Source: Mytilinidion resinicola
Taxonomy: Eukaryota; Ascomycota; Dothideomycetes; Mytilinidiales; Mytilinidiaceae
NCBI RefSeq assembly: GCF_010093595.1
Contig: NW_022985456.1
Span: forward strand, 681,114-745,113
Length of the DNA: 64,000 nt
Direction of reading: 5' to 3'
This document shows, in pieces, positions 53,721 to 64,000 of this stretch (position 1 is the stretch's first letter; each line of letters starts with the position of its first letter). The notes under the pieces were generated by a model, which was not told where the DNA came from, did no database searches, and worked only from the letters and a program-made list of their open reading frames with translations. Made by a program: the position numbers and the translations under genes.

Positions 53721-56700
53721 AAGCTAGCTAGCTATTACAGTCTTAGGCAGCAGGATTGCCCTAGCTAGCTTAGGCAGGTAGGTAGAAGTAATAACTAAAT
53801 TTACTACGTGTTCTATAATATACGGCAGGCAGGCGGGTTAAATAATAAAATATAGCTTAAAAAGCTATAAAAAGGCAGGGCGGCGGTTAGCAGGTATACT
53901 CCTGCTAAGGCTTATATAAGCCTTTATAATAAGGCCTCTCGCCAGGTTCTAATATTACGTGTTATACTATATAGTAAGCTTTACTATTTAAGCTATAATA
54001 GTACTCCTCTTTTTACGGCCGAACTCTATTAAGGCCTAAAAACCGGGCTTTTTAGGGTAACAGCAATAGAATAACCGGATAGCTTCCTTAGTATATTCTA
54101 GATAGTTAGCAGGCTCTTCTATAACTTTATTATATCCGGTCTATTTTACTATATATTTTAGGCAGGGGCGGCTATAACCGCGACGCTTCTATTAAAAGTT
54201 AATAACTTTCTTAACTTTCTACTCCTCTAAGCCTTTAACTTTAACTAGCAGCAGTAGTTTTTAATACTAGCCGGGTAGCGGATTATTTACAGTAGGTTTT
54301 AGTAAACTAATATAGAAGATATTATAGTTATATATACTTTTTAGTAAGGTTAGGTAGTATATATAAGGGCTAATAACCTTTTCTACGCAGAATAGTTTAA
54401 GATTTTTCTAATCTAGCTTTTTCTAGAGGCGGAGGGTTTTAATATTTTTAGTATTTAACTATACTAAGTTATTAACTTAATAGTTATAAGCAGGGTAATA
54501 GTTATAGTTTATATTATCCTTATATCGGGTATAAAAAGCAGTAAGTTTAGACTTTAGATATTCTAGAATCTCTTTTATACGCTTAGTAAAGCGCTTAGCG
54601 TTTTTAGCAGGCAGGCGGGTTAATAGTTTAACCGGCTTAAAACCTAAATATAGATAAAAGCCGTAGTTTATAAAAAAGGGGGAGATATAGGTACTTTCGG
54701 AATTTATAGTATTAATTAACAGTTTAGCTAAAGGTAGCTATTTAGCCTAGTTATCCTATAAATAGAATGTATATACCCGTAAGTACTATTCTAGAATAGT
54801 ATTAGCTTTTTTAGTCTAGCTATTAGTTTTAGAATAGTATATAGTTAATAGTAGGCAGTTAATTTTTAGGCGGCTAGTTAGGTATTTCTAGAATTTAGCT
54901 ATAAACTAGGGCCCTTAGTTAGATATAATAGAGGCAGGCAGGCTATATAGTTTCTAGATATTCTTTAGAAAAAGGTTTATAATATTTTCCGTATTGCAGG
55001 TTCCTTTACAGGTAAAAAAGTGTTTTATTTTAGTTAGGCGGTCTACTATAATAAGGATTATATTATACTTTCCGCTATATAGCAAGTATATAATAAAATC
55101 TATTAATATATTATGCTAGGCTTTTTTAGGAATAGGCAGCGGCTTTAGAATACCCTAGTAGGCTTCTTATAATAAAGTAGTTCTTTTATATATCTAGTAG
55201 TTCCTAACCTAATAGTTTATATAAGGTAGTATTCCAGGCTAGTAGTAACTATAGGCTATTAGGCTATATATTTTAGATCTTCTAGGGTGGCCGGTAATAG
55301 CGTTCCTGTAGTATATACGCAGAAGTTCTATTTTTAGTTTATTATAGTTAGGTATATATAGGCAGTTCTAATAGTATAGGTATCTACTTTTTTTCTAGTA
55401 TTTAGCTAATATAAGCTTTATATAATAGCAGTATTCTTTTTTAAGGCTTTTAAAACTAACAGCGGAATAGAGTCTTTTTTATATACTATTTTTAGCAGGG
55501 CGGTAATTATAGAAAGTAGTTTTATATTTTTTTTAGTCTTTTATTTATCTTATAGGGCGTTGTCTAAGGGAGTTAGTAATAAGCCTTCTTACCGGGTCCT
55601 TATAGGTGCTAGAGCTATTATTTTAGCTTTATTTTTAAAGGTTACTTTTCTTATAGTTTTTTTTTCTATTTTATTCTTAAAGTTTAATTTCTTTAGAATT
55701 ATCTAGCTCTAGTAGCGGAGACGTTTATCCTCTTCTTTAGGCAGGTTTTCTAACCTTCTAGTTAAAGAATTAGGCTTTACCCTAAGTTTTCCGGGTTAAT
55801 ATATAATTTTAAAGTTAAAACAGGATAGGAATTTAGACTAGCAGGCCTAGCAGTAGTTTAGTAGTTTTATTATTATAAAGTACTCTAGATTATAGTAGTC
55901 GGTAATAACTTTAATAGGTAAGACGGCGCCTTTAAGCTCTAGTTTCTATTCTTTAAAGTATTAGATAATAGTAAGCAGTTTCTTATTATATATCTTATAG
56001 TTATATTCTATAACTAAGTGCTTTTTTAAAAAGAATATAATAGGGCGCAGGATTCCGTCGTCTTTATACTATAATAAGACGCTAGCTAAAATATAATTAG
56101 ATATATCCGTTTTTATAATAATAGGCTTATTCTAGTTAAATAGTACTAGAATAGGTGTAAAAGTAAAGGCTTTTTTTAATTTAGTAAAAGCTTTCTAACA
56201 GGCAGTATCCTATATAAAGGCAACGCCCTTTTTTATTAGGCGTACTAGCAGAGCAATAATTTTTAAAAAGTTTCTAATAAATTAGCAGTAGAAGTTTCTA
56301 AATCCTATAAAAGCTTATATATTAGTTAGGTAAGTTAGTATCTCCTAGTCTATTACGGCTTTAATTTTTTCTAGGTCTATTTACAGGCCGTTAGCTCCTA
56401 TAATAATACCTAGAAATGTTATTTCTTTAGTAAAGAACTTATATTTCTTAATTTTTACGTAGAGTCCTGCTTTTTATAGTAGTTTTAGTATAGTGCGGAT
56501 ATACTCTAGGTGTTTAGTTTAGTTCTAGCTATAAATTAGAATATTATTTAAGTAGGCAGTATAGAAAACGTTAAAATACTTTTATAAAGTATTATTTATA
56601 AATTACTAGAATATTATAGGGGCTCCGGTAAGCCTAAATAGTATTACTAAGGTTTTAAATAGTTCTAGTCGGGTTCGGAATATAGTAAGCTATTTTTAAC

Positions 56701-57264
56701 CCTTTTTAACCCTTTTTTATATATAGGTTATTAAAGGCAGATATAATATTAATTTTTATAAAGTACTTTATTTTTTTTAGGTTGCTTAAGGTTTCCTTTA
56801 TTAATAGTAGCAGGTAGTAGTTCTTAACTATTATAGTATTTAGCGCTTAGTAGTTAACGTAAAAGTAGAGGCCTTTTCTAGGCTTTTTTATAAATAATAT
56901 AGGTAATATAGTAGGTAAAGAGCTAAGGCGGATAAATCCTTTCTTTAGATTATTTGCTACCTATTTTCTTAAAGCTATTAGCTTATTACAGAATATTAGG
57001 TATAAAGGTTTAAAAAAGGGTGTTTTTCCTTTTTCTAACTTAATTTTATAGTTATACAGGCAGTATAATAGCAGGCAGTCGGCGTTTTTAGGCGAAAAAA
57101 TATCGGTAAACTTTTATAGTTCTTTAGGCAGGCGGTTTAGGTTAAAGCCCTTTTTTTTTAGATAGAATATAGTTAATATTATTTAGTAATATAGAGAAAA
57201 GTTTATATATTTTTTTTTATAGGTAGGCGCTATATACGCGTAAGGAAACAGGTACTATATTCTT
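53721..57264 (-). mobile_element. third Gypsy-type fragment with chromodomain tail, minus strand
   Basis: Minus-strand pol of a Gypsy/chromovirus type. The reverse transcriptase with YLNNILIYS lies near 56.55 kb (ancestral YLDDILIYS). RNase H includes KTDISNYILASVLL near 56.1 kb. Integrase follows, and an ENYxxAxEAI/YPxKPG chromodomain-type tail lies near 54.0-54.1 kb. No LTR pair was seen. The right end stops abruptly where the helicase repeat begins (57,265), so this element or the repeat is truncated. Confidence 0.7.
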
Positions 57265-60200
57265 CTATTAACCTATAGGTAAAACATATCGTGGTATATA
57301 CTATATTATAATTTAAAACTAAACTGTGCGCTGCAATAATATAATTTAGAAACGAAAATCAAATTATACCGTAGTAAACCCTAACCGAATTTGCTAGTTC
57401 CAACGCTGCAGGCAAGTTATCGACTATTGCGCATTAAATACACTATTCGGATTAACGATGCGACCGTTAGATTATATTGTCGTCGTCGTATTAGAGTAGT
57501 TAGGGTTGTAATAATATTCGTGGCTGTGCGCAGCGATCGCAGTTAAGGCGCGAACGTAGGAGGGTAGTTAAGTACCTAAAGTTTGTAATAGATATAGTCG
57601 TTGCAAGCTATTTATAAGCCCTAGGTACCCGGAAATTAGGACCTACTATACTACTAGTTGCACCCAGGTATATAAGGTTGTAGATAGATCCCCTAAATAT
57701 ATAGTTAAGTAATAGGTGTAATAATCTAGGTGGCTAAAAGCAGAAGGCGTTAGGAAGGGTCTAAGTAGCGGTGAGAGTAGTTAAAAGCACGTCCGGCCGC
57801 TATTAACACGGCGATTAACACGTTTATTAATTATCTATTATCTAATATTCTATTATCCTATTATTATATTAAACCGTAAATCCGTTACAGCAATTATTAT
57901 AGCAATCGTATTAAACGCTATAGAATAATTTACCCGAATTTTCGAGTATATCCCGCAGTACTATATTATAGTTTGCCGAGTTTATAGCTATAGCATTACT
58001 AAAACGCAGTTATAAATGCATTTAACTAAGCACTACTAGGAATTAATATTAGCAACACGAAAATCTATATAAAAGGCCGTAGCAGATATAGAAAATTAGG
58101 CCCAGAACAATAGGCAGGTTGTTTTCCTAGCACCCACCGCTAAACCCGTGCCGTATTTACCTATTTAGTATAACGGATTAAAATATTTAGGAACCTATAA
58201 AAACAACTAGCTGTATAGAGCTATAGTGCGCGGTTTATAGAATATATAGACCTATTATAAGAAGGAGTATAGGTAGAAGAATTCGCAAAAGTAAGGACGT
58301 TATTACTAAAGGCAGCAGAGTATTATACAGCGGGCGAAGATATAGGAAGTTGGCGTATATTACCAAAAATTCAGCAGTAAGGCGTTATTAGCCCGATTAT
58401 TCTAGGTAAACGCGCATAACCTAGCTGCTAAGAGAGAAGAATAGAAGAATCCTATCCAGGAGGCATTAAAGGCCGTATTTACACAGGCAATAATTAATAT
58501 TAAGAAAGCTAATAAGGAAGCGAGCAGTTAGATCTAGGCTAATAACAACCGATTTAAGGTTAATATATAGTTAAACCGCGCTAGATAGGCAAAGTATTTA
58601 AAGAAATTAGATAGCAAGTAGTTAGAGTTATTAATACGCAAGCCTAAGAAGAGAGAGGGAGCGTTGGCCAATTTATGTTTTGCAGTTAAGATAGTAATTT
58701 AGAAGGCGCAGCAAGCATTTAAAGCTAGTATAGTTGGATTAGTAGCTATAAATTATATTAATTAACGTGAAACCGGCAATAAAACAAACGAGAAGCCGTT
58801 TAGCGCATACTAGACGGGCAAGACAATAGTTAAATACAGCGCGTGTTAGTTGGCTATTATCCGTTATATTTAGAGAACCTGCAGAATAGAGCCGATTTGC
58901 AGTAAAAAGATAGAAAAGTTAGAGAGTAAGGGCGATATCTAAAACTAGAAGCTAGTATTTAGGTTAATAGGTAAATAGGGGTTAGCGTTGGCAAAGATCG
59001 AAATAATAGTAGGGCAGGATAAAGAGAAGAATAGCAATAATAGTAATATTAGCGATAATAGTAGTAATAGCAACAACAGTTATATAATTAATAAGAAGAA
59101 GTAAGAGAGGTTAGAAGAGGCCGTTTTAGCATTTATATTAGCGTTGTTAGACCACCCGTTCACGAATAATAAGTACACCAGCGCATTAATTAGCAGTATA
59201 GCCGTTTTAGGTATTAGCTAGTAATGCGGTTAGGAAAGCGCGTTAATATATACGCCTAAAATTGCAGCTATTATTAATATATCCCGCATGTTAGTTTTAT
59301 ATTAGGCTATAAAAATGCGTAAAAAGCGCGCGGCGGATATATAACAGAAGGAGTATTTTAGCTAGAAAAACGCTAAGGAAATAGCGCCGGCGCATTTTAA
59401 ATTTATGTAAGAAATAGCAGACCGGTTTATAATATTAGTTTAATATAGCGGAATACCGCACCCTATAGATTAGTTGCAGCGGTTAAAGGCGTATAGGATA
59501 AAAATCCGGTACACTACTAATACTAAGGGCGTAATTAAGTAGATAGACGATATATTATTATATAGTAATATTCGATTTAGCATGCTCTAGTTGCGTTTAA
59601 TAGTCTACAGGTTAGTAAAAACAGCCCGGGTCGAGTTGCACCGGGATTTATTATTATTAGAAGAGGTTAATTAAGTTATACAGGGGCTATTAAGTAGACA
59701 GGAAGCCGTTGTATTACCAGCTATTAATTAGGCGCATTTAGTAGATAACCCAGCCAAGTAATAGTTAGGATAGAGTTTTATTAAAAACCCGCAAAATTAA
59801 GAGTTAGGATTTAGGGGTGTGTATAGAAAGAGGTGGTTAAGTAATCGGGTTAGCTAGGAGCAGAAGATTAGGAAGAGGTTTATTAATATTAGAGCTAGCG
59901 ACCTAGCAGCTGCTATAGCAGCAAAAGGTAAGTAAGGGTTAGTATAGAAGGGGAAGGAGATTAAGAAGTATATATAAGCGATGTAAGTATTCCGGTAGTA
60001 TTTAGCAGCGTTGGTGCATATAACAGGTGGGTTGCCAGCGCGTGGAATAGAGTTAATAATAGTGCAGTATTAAAACAGCCCGAATAGTAATAGTAGAGGG
60101 ATTTTTATTAAAGATAGGTTAGTAGTATATATAATAGCATACTATAAAGGTATAGAAGTTAGTAGAAAGGCTAAAGTTATCTACTAATATTTACTACGCG

Positions 60201-63200
60201 CGGTGGGCGAATTAGTAGTATATTATTTATAGTTGGTATTACTATTTTAGCAGAGGTTAGAAAGTATATAGGGCGGTTAACTAGCAGAGATTAGTCTATT
60301 TATATAGGAGCCCGAGCCCGAAAAGGGTTAAATAATACTATAGAGGAAGCGGAGGCGGGTTTAAATTAATAATACAGCAAGCGCAGAAAATAAAGAGGAT
60401 AAAGAAAAGAAGGATAAAGAGGAGGATAAAAAGCAAGGAGAAAAAGAATATAAAGTAATAGAAGAAACCGAAAACATCGCCGAGGATAAAGGGGGAAAGA
60501 ATATAGTTCTATTACCTAAGAAATAGAATTCTAACCGTTTAAAAATAGTATTATAAGAAGTATTATTGTAATAGATAGGGGTTAAGTTAAATATTATAGT
60601 ATAGAGACACGGTACTAAGGCTATATACCGTTAATATATTAATTCTAAGGCGGTTATAAAGGCGGTAGTGCAGGGCGATAAGAACGATTTAGATAATAAA
60701 GACAAAGTATTTAATATCTAGACCGGCTATAGATCTAGGATTAAAGGGGGAATATATAGTTAGTCGATTATAGAGTCGATATTTAGCACTAAGGCAAGAA
60801 GGGTATAGTTGCAGAGGGTTAGTATAAAGTAGTATTAGTTTTTATAGTTCCTATGCGCGATACAGACTAAGCTAAAAAAAAGAACCTGCGCAGCAGCCGA
60901 TAGAAAGAAGGCTATTAAAAAGGAATATTAATAGTGGAAGATAATAAAATTAGTAGATATAAAGCAGCAGTTAAAAGCGTTAGTAGGCGAAAAGGCCGAA
61001 TTTCGGGGCGTATAGAGACTAGTATTAAAGGCTATTATATACTATAAGAGCCCGGTAGTTGCTATTATAGGCACAGGTAGAGGCAAGAGCATATTATTTA
61101 TATTGCTAGTATTATATTTAACAGGCGTAATAGTAGTAGTTATGCTATTAGTATTATTATAGAAGGATATAAAAAGCCGTTGTAATAAAGCCGGCATTAG
61201 TTGCGTTGAATAGAATAGTTAAAGTCCGCAAAAATAGGCGCAGGTCGTGTTGGTCACGCCGGAGTCGGCGGTTAGGGAGGTATTTAGCAATTTTATTAAC
61301 CGACAGCGGTTAATAGAACGGTTGGACCGGATTATAATTAATAAATGCCACGTAATTTTGGATTTAGTAGGCGGGTGGAGGAGCAGAATATTAGCGTTAA
61401 GGAATTTAGTTATAATAGAAACGCAGTTAGTGTATTTAATAGCAATAATCTAGCCCTAAAAAGAAAAGGAATTTATTTAATTAATAGGGTTGCCAGCTAG
61501 GGAAGAATGCCAGTGGTTTTAGGGGCCAACAACGCGGAAAAATATTATATACTGCATTTAATAATACAATATATAATAGGAAGAAAACGCAGTTGTTAAG
61601 TTAGTAGAGAGTTTAAAGCAGAAGCACCCGGGGGGGCAGGTAATTATATATTGCAACACGGTGAAGAAGACAATTCGATTGGTAGAAGTTTTAGAGTGCG
61701 TTTATTTCCACCGAAATATAGGAAGCAGCAAGGAGAAGAGCGAGTTGGTAAAGCAGTTAACTAAAGGGCGATAGCAGGTGTTTACGGCCACGAACGCATT
61801 GGGGTTAGGCATTAATGCGCTAATAATTCGAGCGGTAGTGCACGTTGGAACAATTCGAAAAATGCGGCATTACGCGCAGGAGAGCGGAAGGGCAGGGCGT
61901 AATAGGCGGAAAAGTAAAGCAATAATTATGCACGGATTCCGAACAGATAAAAGGGGCGTTGTTTATAAGCAGGATTTTAGGGAGGACGTTAAGAAGGAAA
62001 TACAGGGATTTATTATAGGTAGAGGTTGTATAAGAAAGATAATTAATAGTGTAATAGATAGGAACTAAAAGCAAGTAGAATGCGAAGAGGGGGAACAGAG
62101 ATATTAGCAATATTAAGCGCGTTTAGAAGTAGCGGTTAATAAAAAGAAGGCAGTTATAGAAGCCGAAGTAATAACCGATATAGTAGTTGCTAACAGGGAT
62201 ATAGATAAGATTGTTTCGATTAATTAGAATATACGCGCCAGTATAATAGTTGTAATTAAGGACGCCGATAAGCCCGATAATAATATATAGGGCGTTACCA
62301 CAGTAGACAGCGTGTTAGGGGTACTACTAGCAACGCCCCGGATGGAAAAAAAGGCGGTTGCAGAGAGAGTGGAATTTAAGCAGCAGTTATTAGTTTAAAA
62401 GGCACGAGCAATTAGAAAGGCAAGTTTATAGTTAATAGAAGTATTAGAGGTGGATAGATTAGTTGAATTAATAGAGCAGTAGAAGGTGGGTTGCCAGCAA
62501 TATTAGGTATAGGAGGAAAGGAGTAAGGGGCATAATATTTGGCATTGCGATAAGCCGGAAGCGGAGAATATTCGGGTAGCAATTAAGATATTTTAAGAAA
62601 AGATAAACCTAATAAAGAAGGCGCAAGGAAAGGGGGCAAAAATATTATAGGCACTGTTTTTAGGGTGTTAGGAGTGCGGATTACTATAGGGGGTTTGCGT
62701 AAGTTATAAAAAGGATACAACGCAGGAAGGGTAGCAGAAGTAAAGGGGAAAAAAGTGTTAGTATAAAGAAGTATTAGCAGCAGTAGTATACGCAGTATAG
62801 GTGCAGTATTCTAAGGAGTTTAGAGATTTTGTTAAGAAGGAGATGTAAAAGGGGGGGTAGAAAGAAGGCAGCAACAGGGATTAGAGGAGCGTGTTATAAT
62901 AGTTTAGCGGGAAGGTTTAATAGGGTGGATTAGAGTTAAATTAAATATATTAGGGATTTATTAGATTTATAGAGCAGGTTAGGAGATAGGAAGTTTAGGG
63001 TTATTAAAGTTTTAAAGGGGGAGGTAGGTAGGTGCCTGTATAGGGTTAAGGGAAGGCGGCGGCAGTAAATATTTAAAGTAGGATAAAAAAGTAAGTGTTA
63101 AGTATAGAGTAAAAGTTTAAAAAAGTTTGTTTTTAAAAAGGGGGGGTAGGTAGGTGCCCGTGTGGGATTAGGGAAAAGCGGCGGCAGCGGATATTTAGAG

Positions 63201-63279
63201 TAGAGTATAGAAGTAAAAGGGAAATATAGAGTTAGAGTTTAAAAGGGGTGTTTTTTAAAAAGAGGGGGTAGGTAGGTGC
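57265..63279 (+). repeat. 6,015-bp tandem unit carrying a RecQ helicase relic (telomere-linked-helicase type)
   Basis: The sequence from CCTATTAACCTATAGGT (57,265) recurs at 63,280 with a period of 6,015 bp and about 700 bp of visible high identity to the window end, so the unit is tandem, head to tail. The first copy shows more TA where the second has CA or TG. Near the right end the unit holds short satellite-like repeats. Tandem RecQ-containing units are typical of fungal subtelomeres. Confidence 0.8.
57930..62960 (+). pseudogene. OrsD-like zinc finger / RecQ helicase (telomere-linked-helicase type), RIP-degraded
   Basis: The N-terminal part reads EFTRIFEHIPQYYIIVCRVY and TQLQMHLTKHY, a C2H2-like segment as in DUF3505/OrsD proteins often fused to fungal RecQ helicases; one Cys is Tyr here but Cys in the second copy. 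The helicase part has GTGRGKS (Walker A, about 61,075), LVTPESA (61,250), a box II remnant NKCHVILD where families have DECH, and TATNALGLGI with QESGRAGR (61,785-61,900, motifs V and VI). A Cys/His-rich tail follows (about 62.5-62.7 kb). Box II shows G->A changes at both acidic codons, so ATPase activity would be lost even without the many stops. Two open pieces remain at 61247-61453 and 61778-62068. Confidence 0.75.
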
Positions 63280-63280
63280 C
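63018..63280. repeat. three copies of a ~122-bp satellite at the unit junction
   Basis: GGTAGGTAGGTGCC occurs at about 63023, 63145 and 63267. The first two copies are followed by related sequence (GGGAWWRGCGGCGGCAG... and a TTTAAAAAG-rich end). The third runs directly into the start of the next helicase unit. This shows where neighbouring units recombine or were duplicated. Confidence 0.7.
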
Positions 63281-64000
63281 TATTAACCTATAGGTAAAAC
63301 ATATCGTGGCATATGCTATATTATGATTTAAAACTGAACCGTGCGCTGCAACAATATAATTTAGAAACGAAAATCAAATCATACCGTGGCAAACCCCAAC
63401 CGAATTTGCTGGTTCCAACGCTGCAGGCAAGTTATTGACCATTGCGCATTAAATGCACTATTCGGATTAACGATGCGACCGTTGGATTATGTTGTCGTCG
63501 TCGCGTTGGGGTAGTTAGGGTTGTAATAATGTTCGTGGCCGTGCGCAGCGATCGCAGTTAAGGCGCGAACGTAGGAGGGTAGTTAAGTACCCAAAGTTTG
63601 TAATAGATATAGTCGTTGCAAGCTATTTGCAAGCCCCAGGTACCCGGAAATCAGGACCCACTATGCCACCAGTTGCACCCAGGCACGCAAGGTTGTAGAT
63701 GGATCCCCCAGATGCATAGTTAAGTAACGGGTGTAACAATCCAGGTGGCCAAGAGCAGGAGGCGTTGGGAAGGGTCTAAGTAGCGGTGAGAGTAGTTAAA
63801 AGCACGTCCGGCCGCCATTAACACGGCGATTAACACGTTTATTAATTATCTATTATCTAATATTCTATTATCCTATTATTATATTAAACCGTGAATCTGT
63901 TACAGCAATTATTATAGCAATCGTATTAAACGCTATAGAACAATTCACCCGAATTTTCGAGCATATCCCGCAGTACCGCATCGTAGTTTGCCGAGTTTGT
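63280..64000 (+). repeat. start of a second helicase unit, little mutated, cut by the window end
   Basis: The 721 bp match 57,265-57,985. Where the first copy has TA, this copy frequently keeps CA or TG (GGCATATGCTATATTATG against GGTATATACTATATTATA). Its frame at the end reads EFTRIFEHIPQYRIVVCRVC, with the zinc-finger Cys kept. Confidence 0.85.

Noticed and set aside
57265..63279. Starship-type giant element captain or Crypton recombinase
   Set aside because: No tyrosine recombinase (DUF3435) motif could be read. The recognisable motifs are those of a RecQ helicase and an OrsD-like zinc finger.

Overview
This window is filamentous ascomycete nuclear DNA. The genes carry short spliceosomal introns (mostly 50-80 nt, GTAAGT-type donors, CTAAC/CTGAC branch sites). 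The layout is bipartite: a gene-bearing part of balanced composition (about 1-23,600), then about 40 kb of very AT-rich, transposon-packed DNA (about 23,620-64,000). In the AT-rich part CpA and TpG are almost absent while CpG survives. Two copies of the same element differ almost only by C->T and G->A, which is the signature of repeat-induced point mutation (RIP). This fits a Dothideomycete-type genome with AT isochores (Leptosphaeria-like), but the species cannot be fixed from the sequence.

Left part. A 3' fragment of a pogo/Fot-type transposon (1-352) abuts a decaying dynamin-like GTPase gene (398-3015). Next come an allantoate-permease-type MFS transporter (3301-4992, minus), a class I glutamine amidotransferase-like protein (5904-6950), a PLP aminotransferase (7681-9162, minus) and, divergent from it, a 5-oxoprolinase/hydantoinase fusion gene with two in-frame UAG codons (9724-13897).

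Middle part, the main discovery (15,285-23,601). This looks like a compact dikaritin-type RiPP (ribosomally made, post-translationally modified peptide) gene cluster. A 123-residue secreted precursor (16,931-17,403, minus) has a signal peptide and three near-identical 33-34-residue repeats, each preceded by a Lys-Arg Kex2 site. Around it are three UstYa/DUF3328 oxidase-like genes (15,285-16,279 minus; 18,505-19,521 plus; 20,751-21,731 plus), each with two HxxHC motifs and one membrane anchor, and a plant-type O-methyltransferase (22,134-23,601 plus). The model is: the precursor enters the secretory pathway, Kex2 cuts the repeats apart, UstYa-like oxidases crosslink a Tyr-containing core, and the methyltransferase may tailor it. 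The 1.1-kb divergent promoter between the precursor and the second UstYa gene holds a 17-bp inverted repeat and clustered CCGG/TTCCGGA motifs, a candidate operator.

Right part. A MULE transposon (23,868-26,779) is intact-looking in its left half and RIP-mutated in its right half, with an assembly gap (24,617-24,831). It is followed by a RIP-degraded full-length pogo element (28,739-30,618). A Gypsy LTR element follows (31,356-44,877; 346-bp LTRs, CAGTA target duplication), into which a second Gypsy element is nested (36,477-44,193; 538-bp LTRs, GTAGG target duplication). Further right are a Copia relic (about 46.3-51.9 kb) split by a solo LTR (48,618-49,139, ACTTA duplication), a second Copia fragment and a third Gypsy fragment. 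Last comes a 6,015-bp tandem unit carrying a RecQ-type, telomere-linked-helicase-like relic (57,265-63,279), with the start of a second, less mutated copy at the window end. The helicase repeats suggest a subtelomeric or former subtelomeric setting.
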